NCBI GenBank assembly: GCA_963847735.1
Contig: CAWKAV010000003.1
Location: 62,001 to 126,000 of the forward strand
From: CAWKAV01 sp963847735
Lineage (GTDB): Bacteria > Desulfobacterota > Desulfuromonadia > Desulfuromonadales > BM103
Length of the DNA: 64,000 bases
Direction: 5' to 3'
Shown one piece after another: positions 17,474-26,578 of this stretch (position 1 is the stretch's first letter; each line of letters opens with the position of its first letter). The position numbers and the translations under genes were made by a program. Below the pieces are notes generated by a model. That model saw only the letters and a list, made by a program, of their open reading frames with translations. It made no database searches and had not been told where the DNA came from.

Positions 17474-18767
17474 TCAATTCATTTTAGCTGTTTGGAAAAA
17501 ATCGACCATGGCTTTGACATTGTCGGGATAGGCCATGTTGCCAAGATGGCCGCCATGCGGGTAAATCGTGCGCCCGCTCGCCAAACAGATCACGCAGGTA
17601 GTCGATCTCGCCAGGGAGAAGGATAATGTCATCTTCATTACCGATCAGGCCGAACTTGGGAGAGGAGCGCAGGTAATCCTCGATATAGCGCAGACTCATC
17701 TGCCGGATCAGGCCAGCTTCGGTGACCGTCGGATCCTTGGACTGGAAGTACGGCAGGAAAAGCCCCCTGAAGTAATCAAGGAACGAGAGACGTCCAAGGA
17801 CCTTGATGTAGTCGGATCGATTGTCATGTCGGCTGAGCGCCAGCCCCTTGGGGACCACGTAGCCAGCCTGGGTCAGAACGTCGCTGGTAAAGACCATGTT
17901 CTCGGAAGCTATCCTGAAGGCGAGGCCAATCAGGGCTTCAAGCGGATCATCGCTGGTTGGCTTTTTGTATTTGTAAGCCTTGTACAGGAACTGGTCGTTG
18001 AATTCAACCTCGTCCCCATTCTTGTAGACCTCGGAAAAGGCCTTGATCATATTGCCATAAAATGCGTTGAAATTATCCAGGCCGCCGGGAATATTCATGG
18101 CCAGCATCTCATCGAGGATCAAGACCGAGTTGTAAAGACTGACCGGCGGGTTGATCAGCAGCACCTTGCGGAAGTTGAAGGCTTTCTCCTGCTCATCAAG
18201 TTTGGCGATGAACGCCGACTGGGCGGCACCGAGACTGTAGCCGGTCGAGGAAGAAATCCGTCACCTCCATCGTCTTCTGCGCTTTTTCCAGATCGTCTGC
18301 ATGACCCGGTAAAGGTCGGCCGCGTCTTCGGTCAAGTGGCCAGGCACGCCGCTGGTTGAAGCCGCAACCATAAAACTCGGGTGGGTCGGCGAGGAGAGCG
18401 AGATAACATGGTAGCCAGCCCGGTAGAAGGCCTTTTGCATCACCTGCATATTGGCGCTATGGAAACTCGACCCGGTTCCAGCGACCAGGAAGATCAGGGG
18501 CGCCGGGCCCTTCTGTTGCAGGTAGGAATAAGGCATCTCGGCAAAGTTCCAGAGGATGTCCGGCACTTCCCGGTCGGGAAACATGTTGATCATCTCAAAC
18601 TTGTAGGGCACTTCCTTCGGCAGCACCTCGGCATACTCAGCCGGGGTGCCGACCACCGTCGCCACATAACGGTCTGCAAACGGATAATCATAAGCAACCG
18701 CCAGGCCACTGCTGAACAACAGCAGGCACGCGCAAGTAGAAATTTTTCTATTGAGTCGTTTCAACAT
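17474..18767 (-). CDS. Secreted alpha/beta hydrolase (three frameshifts)
   Basis: About 430 residues after joining frames. A signal peptide (LLLFSSGLAVA) precedes the hydrolase domain. APLIFLVAGTGSSFHSANMQ contains the oxyanion-side glycine loop, and TGYSLGAAQSAF is the nucleophile elbow GxSxG, with Ser as the presumed nucleophile; YPHGGHLGNM near the end supplies a candidate His. The frame breaks near 18297 (-1), 18244 (+1) and 17573 (+1), and the second lies directly before the nucleophile elbow. The substrate is unknown; pairing with mlaA suggests a lipid or ester substrate in the periplasm. This is inference. Confidence 0.7.
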
Positions 18768-19060
18768 GTCTCCTCCTTCTCCGATTACATTAGTTTAGCT
18801 GTTTGTCCCAAAACCCCGTATTCAGGCGGCAGAAATAAACGACTTGATGATAAGTTTGAATGTCACAGATATCATTACCCTTTTTCAAACATTAATGAAC
18901 ATTATCTCTATAATTTTGGTCCTAGTCTACCTAATTCATTGTAAAAAGCTTGGATAGGGGGGCGATATCTCGCCCGGACAATGACCGCAGCAGTCAGCAG
19001 CGGGGCCGCCATCGATGCTGTCAATAATCCTCCGTCTCCTTGATTTTTTTCGGTTTTGTC

Positions 19061-19083
19061 TGTGTCCTCTGTGTCTCTGTGGC
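19061..19083. repeat. Solo end of the TIR repeat family
   Basis: TGTGTCCTCTGTGTCTCTGTGGC matches the right-hand terminal repeats at 3236, 5228 and 32420 (complement begins GCCACAGAGACACAGAGGAC). No partner is found within several hundred bases. It lies in the 368-bp gap between the hydrolase start and the K+ channel stop, in which I see no gene. Confidence 0.6.
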
Positions 19084-19134
19084 AAGGCCTCTGGTTTTGG
19101 TTATAATCTGGATTATATTTGACCTGATGCTGCC

Positions 19135-19836
19135 TCAATCTTGATAATGTCCCCCTTTCTGCTGCGACACAAGGTGCATGCCAACAAGTCGGGCGACCAG
19201 GATGGCCAGGTAAATCTGCCCGATAATTGCCTCCATGGTTGCAAAAGTCCGTGCCAGAGTACTCACCGGCACCATATCGCCGTAACCGACCGTGGTCATG
19301 GTCACCATGCTGAAGTAGAAAAACGAGTAAAACTCTCTGGAAATCCAGAGCTGCAGACGGGTCTCCCCCTGGGTAAACGAGAAGGATCCGGGCAACATGA
19401 ATTCGATCAAAAGGAAAAAGCTGCCCCAGATCAAGGCAATCAAGAGGTAGACACAGACCGCACCTGCCAGGGTGTCGCCGCTCACCTTGCTGCCACGGAA
19501 CAGGTCGAACAGGATGGTCAGTGCCACCAGCAGCATGAACAGCGAACGTCCGGCGATACCGAGGAAAAAAAGCCCTTCGTTGCCGGCCAGGATCCCGATA
19601 ACATTCAACACCAGGCTGAGCAGAAGCAGCATGATCTCAAAGCGGAGCAGCCCCCTTTTTATTTCAATCGCCCTCAGCCCGGCAAACAGGATGACGATGA
19701 ACAATACCTCGAGCAAATATTTGCCAGCAACAGTCTCGGCCAACGGCTGCAGTAGCATTAGCAGGATCAGGGCAATCAGCAGGCTGCCGTAGCGCCCAAA
19801 GATGAATGTTGTGACACCGGGAACATGAATTTTCAT
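19135..19836 (-). CDS. Two-pore-domain type potassium channel
   Basis: A 233-residue inner-membrane protein with about six hydrophobic segments. The C-terminal pair flanks a pore loop with the K+ selectivity filter: SMVTMTTVGYGDMVPVSTL (TVGYGD). No RCK/TrkA-N regulatory domain follows, so gating must be controlled otherwise. It is divergent from the CBS-HEPN gene at 20150, and the 313-bp gap between them contains a promoter for the latter. Monocistronic as far as visible. Confidence 0.88.
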   Translation of the reverse strand: MKIHVPGVTTFIFGRYGSLLIALILLMLLQPLAETVAGKYLLEVLFIVILFAGLRAIEIKRGLLRFEIMLLLLSLVLNVIGILAGNEGLFFLGIAGRSLFMLLVALTILFDLFRGSKVSGDTLAGAVCVYLLIALIWGSFFLLIEFMLPGSFSFTQGETRLQLWISREFYSFFYFSMVTMTTVGYGDMVPVSTLARTFATMEAIIGQIYLAILVARLVGMHLVSQQKGGHYQD

Positions 19837-20060
19837 GCAGGTTTCTGCCCTTCTTTGCTTTCCAGAACTTCCCAGGCAAGTTCGGCGAAGCCGAGACCGG
19901 ACTTATTGTAGAAGTTGTTCGCCAACAAAGAACTACTCGATCACTGCTTTGGCCAAAAAGTGTGAACAACGCACCATAATTCAGAATTTACTATTAGCAA
20001 GGTGTAATTACAAGTTTGGCATATGAGCAATGCTGCTAAACTTATTGTCATACCTGTGAC

Positions 20061-20089
20061 TTGCACAACTTTGGCCGACAAGGTATTAA
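20061..20089 (+). promoter_or_regulatory. Sigma-70-like promoter of the CBS-HEPN/HD unit
   Basis: TTGCAC (20061-20066), a 17-nt spacer and TATTAA (20084-20089). The ATG of the first gene follows 60 nt later, preceded by a GGAG site. Confidence 0.5.
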
Positions 20090-20149
20090 ATGTATAACGC
20101 TTTTAAAGGTAACCTGCAACCCTCCCCTGAAACCTGAAATGGAGCCCCC

Positions 20150-20965
20150 ATGCCTTGGAGAGAGACCCAGAGTTCCCGTTTGCGCCGCCTTTTTCTTGAA
20201 GGATTCTCGGCAATGGACATCGCCGAACCATTGGTCTCATTTGATTCCGATGCTGACACCCTGACCGTCCGGAATTTCATGGACGAGAACAACTTTGACC
20301 TGGTCGGTATCCGCCAGAACGGTTTGGTCAACGGTTATGTCCGACGCGAAGAGATGACAGAAGGATCGTGCCAGAAACACATGCGGCCCTTCACCCCCAA
20401 CGATGACCTGGTTCCGGATACCGCCAATCTGATCGACGTGGTCAAGTCACTGGCGATCAATCAACAATGTTTTGTCACCATACTTGATCGGGTCGGCGCC
20501 ATTGTCACCCTGACCGACCTTGAAAAACCACCGATGCGCATGTTTTTGTTTGGCATGATCACAATAATCGAAATGACCATAACGGAGATTTTGCGAAAAC
20601 GTTATGCCGATGACTCCTGGCAGGAATTACTTTCAGACAAGCGGATAGCTCTGGCAAAGAAACTCCAGGACGAAAGGAACCGCCGCGGGCAACAGGTCGA
20701 ACTCATCGACTGTCTGCAGTTTGGTGACAAGGGCTGGATCATCACCTACGATGAAGAGATCAGGAAAGCCCTGGGGCATAAGTCTCGCAGGGAGAGTCGC
20801 AATGCGGTCAAGGAGTTTGAGACGTTACGCAACAATCTGGCTCACACCCAGGCAATCATCCCGAGTGGCTGGCAACGGATCATTATTGCCTGTAGCCGCT
20901 GGGAGAGAAACCTGGAAATGACCATCGATCAGCTTGTTCCGCCTCAAGAGAAGACTTTGATATGA
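20150..20965 (+). CDS. CBS-domain protein with C-terminal HEPN-like domain
   Basis: A 271-residue soluble protein. Residues about 22-125 look like a CBS pair (DIAEPLVSFDSDADTLTVRN, FDLVGIRQNGLVNGYVRREE, QQCFVTILDRVGAIVTLTDL), which in other proteins senses adenine nucleotides. Residues about 135-265 are helical and contain ETLRNNLAHTQ, an exact RN-x3-H motif as in HEPN ribonucleases. The GGAG site is 6 nt before the ATG. Its stop overlaps the following HD gene by 4 nt, so the two are co-translated. I infer a nucleotide-regulated RNase or RNA-binding module; no close named family comes to mind. It is one of few plus-strand genes. Confidence 0.65.
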   Translation: MPWRETQSSRLRRLFLEGFSAMDIAEPLVSFDSDADTLTVRNFMDENNFDLVGIRQNGLVNGYVRREEMTEGSCQKHMRPFTPNDDLVPDTANLIDVVKSLAINQQCFVTILDRVGAIVTLTDLEKPPMRMFLFGMITIIEMTITEILRKRYADDSWQELLSDKRIALAKKLQDERNRRGQQVELIDCLQFGDKGWIITYDEEIRKALGHKSRRESRNAVKEFETLRNNLAHTQAIIPSGWQRIIIACSRWERNLEMTIDQLVPPQEKTLI

Positions 20966-21534
20966 ATTTGCTGGATCGGCTCGACAATGAGCTAAGGAGA
21001 CGGGAAGCCGGTTGGTGGTCACGCCTCTGCAAAACAATCCCGGAATTGGTCCCTCTAGCGAACACCCCGCAACCACCGGAATATCATGCCGAAGGCGATG
21101 TTGCCATTCACACGCGCCTGGCGATCAAAATCTGTCCCCCCGAGTGCGACCCCGACCTGCTCTGGGTGGCCCTGCTCCACGATATCGGCAAGCCGGCGAC
21201 CACGGAACAAAATGAAGACGGCCTCACCACGGCTCATGGTCACGCCAAGCTCGGCGCAGAACTCGCCGAGAAAATCCTTACGCGGCTCGGCATGCCTGAC
21301 GAACGTCGCTGCCGCATCGTCTGGGCCATCCGCCATCATATCTTTCATCATTCATGGCAGTTGAAATCTGCCGAGGGCCTCACCAACAAACAACGAGCTT
21401 ACCTGGTCTCGCCCGACTTCCCGCTGCTGCTGGAGTTCCTCCGCATTGACACCCTTGCCTCGCAAAGCGAGGCTAATGGCATGTGGGCGTATGAGTTTTA
21501 TCGCACGCTTTGGGAAGACCTTTCGGGGAAGTAA
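20962..21534 (+). CDS. HD-domain phosphohydrolase
   Basis: A 190-residue protein with a metal-dependent HD domain: His in GDVAIHTRLA, the HD pair in LLHDIGKPATT, then GHAKLGAELAEKIL and IRHHIFHHSW. The order and spacing resemble the HD domain of bacterial tRNA nucleotidyltransferases, which has 2',3'-cyclic phosphodiesterase and phosphatase activity, but no nucleotidyltransferase part is present. It overlaps the CBS-HEPN gene (ATGA). A role that opposes or follows the HEPN partner is an attractive inference. The gene ends 26 nt before the convergent pqiC stop. Confidence 0.75.
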   Translation: MNLLDRLDNELRRREAGWWSRLCKTIPELVPLANTPQPPEYHAEGDVAIHTRLAIKICPPECDPDLLWVALLHDIGKPATTEQNEDGLTTAHGHAKLGAELAEKILTRLGMPDERRCRIVWAIRHHIFHHSWQLKSAEGLTNKQRAYLVSPDFPLLLEFLRIDTLASQSEANGMWAYEFYRTLWEDLSGK

Positions 21535-21555
21535 AAAAGAGAACCTCTCTTCCTC
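21534..21555. terminator. Short terminator hairpin between convergent genes
   Basis: AAGAG-AACCT-CTCTT with an A-tract on one side (T6 on the minus strand) lies in the 26-bp gap between the HD gene and pqiC. The stem is only 5 bp, so this is tentative. Confidence 0.4.
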
Positions 21556-21559
21556 CCTG

Positions 21560-22187
21560 TTAATTCTGACCCGCCAGGGCTTTCATCGTCTTTGCAATCT
21601 CCTTGCTCAACTCTGCCAGGAGCAGGCTCTCCGCCTTGACGAGGCCGGCATAATCACCACCCTCGACAGGCTGCCGATAAATATTCTTGCCGCCGGCCAG
21701 GGTGATTTCCTTCTCCGCATCGGCGATCGACCAACGGGCGCTCAGGATTGCCTCTCCGGAGAGCTCCCCGTCAAACTGTATGATGTCGATGGAGACTTGA
21801 TGGGTTGGCGAGAAAGGGCGCATCCAGGGGAAAAAGGCGATTATTGTTAACACCGAGCAAATCCCCCAGATTATCTCCCAAAACATAGGCAATGTCCTTT
21901 TCCAGGACACCGGCCCAACGATTGAATTCATCAAAACGGTAGACGCTTTGCGCGTCACGGGTCACAAGCTGCGTCCGCATTAAGGAGTCCGGAATGGTGA
22001 CCGGCCCGATACCGATGCGGAGGTCAGACCCGGTCGGTGCAGCAACCGTTGCTCCCATCTGTTCCATCGAAAGCAGGCTGTAATAGGTCACTTCCGGAGA
22101 AGTTTTGCCGAGGCAGCCCGTGAAAAGAGTACAAATCGACAACAGGATGAACCCTTTGATGACGGTCCTTAGTGGAGTTCTGATCAT
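21560..22187 (-). CDS. pqiC: PqiC-type outer-membrane lipoprotein (frameshifted)
   Basis: Lipoprotein partner of the PqiB lipid-transport tunnel. The signal peptide ends with the lipobox LFTGC. GIGPVTIPDSLMRTQLVTRD and RWAGVLEKDIAYVLGDNLGD are typical of the PqiC/YmbA family. One extra base near 21838 splits the frame; the continuation is FFPWMRPFSPTHQVSIDIIQ and the end is LSKEIAKTMKAL. About 208 residues in total, the usual length. The ATG overlaps the pqiB stop (ATGA). Confidence 0.82.
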
Positions 22188-23837
22188 GGTTTTTCTCCCT
22201 CTTTACCAAAGATAAGGGCCTGGGGGTGACTCTCCAGGTAGCCCAGCAACGAGCGAAGAGAACGGATAGTCACCGTGAGCTCCTCCATGATCATGCGGGC
22301 ATTGTAATTGAGTGCTGAGTCCGCGCCAAAAGTCGCGTCAACCCCTTGCAGAGTTCCCTGCAGATCATCCAGGGCATCGTTGATCCTGGGTATCGTCTCT
22401 TTGTTGACGTTGCCTGACATCGTCTTGATCTCTTCGAGGGTTACTTTCAGGGCAGCAACGGCGCCACTGCAGCTCATTGCCGATTTTTGCGAAAGGCACC
22501 TTTTCGAACTCTCCAAGGATATTGTCGACACGTTGTACGATCTGTTCGAGTGGCGTCGGCATGGTCGGAAAGACCATGTAATCACCTACGGTTGTGATCT
22601 CGGCAGGGGCGGCCTCCGCATAAAAATCGAGATCGACATACAGCTGTCCGGTCAACAGGTTGCCAGTCTTGAGTTGCGCCCTCAACCCCTTGGCAACAAG
22701 CCTCTTAATATTCTCTATCGATTCCTTTTTATCGCTTATGTTCTCTGCGCCGGTTGTTGCAATATGGTCTTCGATCAACGTATCGATGCGTCCTGGCTCG
22801 ATCATGACCAGCACAGCAATACGGGCGGTAAGGTCATCCGAATTCAACTCGAGCTTGACATCGACAACCTCGCCGAGTTTGATGCCTTTTAACTCAACAG
22901 GAGCCCCAGACACCAGGCCGCGTACGTTCTGGTCAAAATACATCATAAAGTAGCGCTTGACTGTGTAGGTTTTTTCCTTGATGTTCTCGCGAGCTTCGTA
23001 AAGCTTGAAAACTCTGTCTTCTTCGGCATGGTCGCCAGATGCGAGATGTTTTGGCAGATCGAAAGCCACCCCGCCGAGCATGATCGAGACCATCGACTGG
23101 GTGTCGATTTTGACCCCTTCCGTATTCAGGGTGACATCAATCCCGCTGGCATTCCAGAAACGGGTGCCCTGCATCACCTTCTCATGGTATGGCGCGTTCA
23201 CAAACACACGGAGGTTCACGGACTCGGCCGCTGCATCGAAATCATAGTCGATCACCTGGCCAACCTTGATTCCTCGATAGTAGACAGGAGACCCGATGTC
23301 CAAAGAACCGAGTGTTTCGGATTCAAGGATGAAATGGCGACCAGGCAGCCCTGCCGTCACAACCGGGGGTTTTTCCAGGCCTTTGAATTGGCGAGCCGAC
23401 TTGCCTTCCTTCGATGGACTACAGCCGATGTAGGCCCCTGAAAACAAGGTGCCGAGACCGCTGACTTCGCCGGCAGCGACCCGGGCCCGAACCACCCAGA
23501 ACTGGGTCTCTTCAGTCAGGTACCCCTCTGCACCCGTTGACATCTCCGCTGTAACCTTGACTCCGGAGAGGTTATCGATAAGCCTGATTTCTGTCACCGT
23601 ACCGATGTCGACATCCTTGAACTTGATCTTGGTCTTGTTGGCTTCGAGACCATCGGCCGACTCGAAGGTGATCGTTATCTCGGGCCCTTTTTCTGACCAG
23701 GCCTTGAAGGCCAGCCAGCCACCTATGAGCAGGGCCACAATCGGCACGATCCAGATGATCGAGAAACTACGCCTGGTTTGTATCTGCGCTTCCGGAGCCT
23801 GCTCGACATGCTTCATCTCAGAATTCCCTTCTATCAT
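22184..23837 (-). CDS. pqiB: PqiB-type MCE protein (frameshifted)
   Basis: A membrane-anchored MCE protein that forms a periplasmic tunnel for lipids between the two membranes. After one N-terminal helix (IIWIVPIVALLIGGWLAFKA) three MCE domains follow: at about 50-140 (EITITFESADGLEANKTKIK), 155-245 (SLDIGSPVYYRGIKVGQVID) and 280-390 (VSGAPVELKGIKLGEVVDV). The C-terminal part is helical. One extra base near 22471 breaks the frame within IGNEL-SGAVAALKVTLEE. I chose the ATG at 23837 because GGAGGAG precedes it by 4-5 nt; it overlaps pqiA. Length about 550, matching E. coli PqiB. Confidence 0.88.
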
Positions 23838-24468
23838 GGTTCTCCTCCACGACATCCCAGATCAAACGCGGATCAAAGCTCTCTGCGGCAACCATGGTGA
23901 TAGTGACCATGGCAGCAAAATACAGGGCCGCTGGCCCGGCCTCAATATTGGCCAGAATACCGAGTTTGACCAGGGCAATGAGAATAGTGACCACGTAAAT
24001 ATCGACCATCGACCAACGCCCCACGGCCTCCGTGATTCGATAAAGAAGGGTGCGGTCCTTGGGCCGCTTGATCGACTTGAACTGTACGGATAACAAGAGA
24101 TAAATAAGGATGATAAACTTCAGGAAGGGCACGAAAATACTCGCGACAAAAATCACCAGGGCGATCTCCCATGAACCGCTGTGAATGAAATAAATTACGC
24201 CACTCATGATGGTATCCGCCTGGGTGCTTCCAAGCGCCGATGTGATCGTCATTGGCAGAACATTGGCCGGGACATAGAAGATCAACGCAGTGATCACCAG
24301 GGCCCAGGTTCGCATGATGCTGTTCGGCTTACGCTGATGCAGTGTGCTCCCGCAGCGCGGGCATTGAGCAACTTGAAACGCAGAGATTTTCGGCATTTTG
24401 CTGAGCAGGTGACAATCGTGACAACTGACCAGACCGAGTCGTCTCGCTGAGCTGAAAGCTGCTTTCAC
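23818..24468 (-). CDS. pqiA: PqiA-like integral membrane protein, second half
   Basis: A 216-residue membrane protein of the paraquat-inducible A family. The N-terminus has two CxxC pairs (CHDC, CPRC) likely to bind zinc or heme-like cofactors, then four membrane helices with GSWEIALVIFVASIFVPFLK and GRWSMVDIYVVTILIALVKL, both hallmark segments. E. coli PqiA fuses two such units into about 417 residues; here each unit is its own gene. The start overlaps the preceding pqiA gene by 4 nt and the end overlaps pqiB by about 20 nt. Confidence 0.9.
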   Translation of the reverse strand: MKAAFSSARRLGLVSCHDCHLLSKMPKISAFQVAQCPRCGSTLHQRKPNSIMRTWALVITALIFYVPANVLPMTITSALGSTQADTIMSGVIYFIHSGSWEIALVIFVASIFVPFLKFIILIYLLLSVQFKSIKRPKDRTLLYRITEAVGRWSMVDIYVVTILIALVKLGILANIEAGPAALYFAAMVTITMVAAESFDPRLIWDVVEENHDRREF

Positions 24469-25064
24469 GATTCACCTCCCAGCCGTTCCCAGACCAGATG
24501 TGCATCTACACAGGAAATCGCAAGGTTCAGGACGAAGATCAGCAGACCGAAGGCTACTACGGCCAGTCCCGGCACAATCGTTGCCATCTTGCCCAGTTTG
24601 ACCATGGCTATCAGGATGCCGAGCATATAGATTTCCATCATGCTCCAGGGCTTGACATGCTGAAACATGCGAAAGACGGGAATGGCAAACTTGACGCGGA
24701 GGTTCAGCTTCAGGGGGACAAAAATATACAGCAGGCCAAGCATCTGAATCAGTGGGATCAGCACGCAGGTCAAGAATACCAGGACCGCCAGGAGATAGAT
24801 GCCCTGTTCGAGTAATTGCTGAATTCCGCTCAGGAGACCCGTCTGTTGGACAAGCGAGCCGCTTTTCATGGCCAGGAACGGAAAAGTGATCGCAACAACA
24901 TAGAGGATCAGACCAGCAATCGTCCAGGCGATGGTGTGGTTGACACTGTCGGTCTTGGTCCGGAATAATATATGGCCGCAACGGACGCAACGCGCTGCAG
25001 TTCTGGCCGGCATCGGCGGGAGGGTGTGAACCAGGTCACATTCGTGGCAGGCGATCTGATGCAT
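24465..25064 (-). CDS. pqiA: PqiA-like integral membrane protein, first half
   Basis: First gene of the pqi operon, 199 residues. It has CHEC near the N-terminus and CVRC 15-20 residues later, then four membrane helices with the family segments GIYLLAVLVFLTCVLIPLIQ and KPWSMMEIYMLGILIAMVKL. It is homologous to the next gene and corresponds to the N-terminal half of fused PqiA. The operon order A-A-B-C with overlapping starts and stops indicates tight co-translation of the lipid transporter. Confidence 0.9.
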   Translation of the reverse strand: MHQIACHECDLVHTLPPMPARTAARCVRCGHILFRTKTDSVNHTIAWTIAGLILYVVAITFPFLAMKSGSLVQQTGLLSGIQQLLEQGIYLLAVLVFLTCVLIPLIQMLGLLYIFVPLKLNLRVKFAIPVFRMFQHVKPWSMMEIYMLGILIAMVKLGKMATIVPGLAVVAFGLLIFVLNLAISCVDAHLVWERLGGES

Positions 25065-25150
25065 CGAGTTAAGGCTCTACTCTGAAGGGGGAGGAATAAT
25101 CTGGCACCTCCGCAAGGAATATTCTAAATAATTTAAAAAACCTATTGTTT

Positions 25151-26578
25151 TCACTGCAGAGACATCGACTTCACTATTTGCTTGTCTGCTTCGTCGATCC
25201 AGCCACCACCCATGGTTCTGTAGATATCGACCAGGCTGGTCAACACCGCAGCCTGGGTTTGCACGTAGTCAAGCTGGCCGGAGAACAGGCTGCGGTTGGC
25301 ATCGAGCACCTGCAGGTAGCTGGTGGTGCCTGCTTCGTACTGATTTCCGGCGAGCCGCGCGTAGGTCTTCAGTGCATTCACCCGGCGGCCCTTGGCGCTC
25401 TGGGTTTCACGTCCTTTGGTGGTTGCCACCAGGGCATCTTCCACATCACGGAAACCGGCAATGATCGACTGCTGGTAGCGGTACAAGGCCTCGCGCTGGG
25501 CAGCCTCAGCGGTCATGACCTGGCCTTCGATCGCCCCGAAAGTGAAGATAGGCGCCAAAACGTCGCCGCCGAACTGCCAGATTGCCGACGGCCCCTCGAA
25601 CAGATCCTTGGAGTGAATGCTGGTCGTACCATAGGCACCAGTCAACGCTACGCGCGGAAAGTAGAGCGCACGGGCCACACCGATACGGGCGTTGGCAGCA
25701 ATCAATGCCTGCTCGGCCTGGATGATGTCGGGGCGCTGCTCAAGCAATTCCGACGGCAGCCCGGCGGGAATCTCCGGAACGGTCAGCTCATCAATACTTT
25801 TGCCGCGTACGATGGTTTGCGGGTTGCGTCCGAGCAACAGGGAGAGCAGGTGCTCCTGCTGGGCGACAAAACCCTCCAACTGCGGAACGGCCTGGCGGGC
25901 ATTTTCATATTCCGATTCGACCTGGCTGACCTCGACCTGCGAAACAGTGCCATAATCATGCCGCAGGTTGAAGATACGCAGCGACTCGGCATAGGCCCGT
26001 TCAGTCTCGCGGGCGATCTCAAGCTGGCGGTCGAGTCCACGCAGGTTCAGGTAGCTGCTGGCGACATTGCTCACCAGCGTCAGCAGGACCGTCCGTCGGC
26101 CCGCTTCACTGGCGAGGAGTTCCGCCTGGGCCGCTTCATTCAAACGGCGGATGCGCCCCCACAGGTCGATCTCCCAGGTCGCGTTGAGCGCTCCCTGGTA
26201 GGTGCTGTAATCGTCATTATCGCCGGGGAACAGTCCCGTTTCCGTGTCCTTCTGCCGGAACGCACTCGCCGAGGCGCCGATCTGCGGGAAAAACTCCGAC
26301 CTTGTGGTTCGGTATTGGCCGAGGTACTGATCGACCCGGGCCGTAGCGGCCTTGATATCCAGGTTATCGTTTACCGCCGTAGTGATCAGTTCGTCGAGGA
26401 CCGGATCATTGAACTGCTGCCACCAGGCGGTGTTGACCAGGTCCGCAGCAGCATCGTAGGAGACCGTCCACGCAGAGGGAGTTTCGACCGTTGGCTTTAC
26501 GTAATCGGGGCCGATGGTGCAAGCACTCAGGAGCAGCAGGACAAGACCGGCAAGCAAAGAGTTACGCATGATGGTCAC
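25151..26578 (-). CDS. RND efflux outer-membrane lipoprotein (NodT/OprM type)
   Basis: The outer-membrane exit duct of a tripartite efflux pump. The lipobox LLSAC lies at residues 16-20. The 475-residue protein carries two TolC-type repeats; family segments include WWQQFNDPVLDELITTAV, WEIDLWGRIRRLNEAAQAEL and LPSELLEQRPDIIQAEQALI. The start overlaps the pump gene by 17 nt, so expression is coupled. Frame intact. Substrate unknown. Confidence 0.93.
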   Translation of the reverse strand: MTIMRNSLLAGLVLLLLSACTIGPDYVKPTVETPSAWTVSYDAAADLVNTAWWQQFNDPVLDELITTAVNDNLDIKAATARVDQYLGQYRTTRSEFFPQIGASASAFRQKDTETGLFPGDNDDYSTYQGALNATWEIDLWGRIRRLNEAAQAELLASEAGRRTVLLTLVSNVASSYLNLRGLDRQLEIARETERAYAESLRIFNLRHDYGTVSQVEVSQVESEYENARQAVPQLEGFVAQQEHLLSLLLGRNPQTIVRGKSIDELTVPEIPAGLPSELLEQRPDIIQAEQALIAANARIGVARALYFPRVALTGAYGTTSIHSKDLFEGPSAIWQFGGDVLAPIFTFGAIEGQVMTAEAAQREALYRYQQSIIAGFRDVEDALVATTKGRETQSAKGRRVNALKTYARLAGNQYEAGTTSYLQVLDANRSLFSGQLDYVQTQAAVLTSLVDIYRTMGGGWIDEADKQIVKSMSLQ

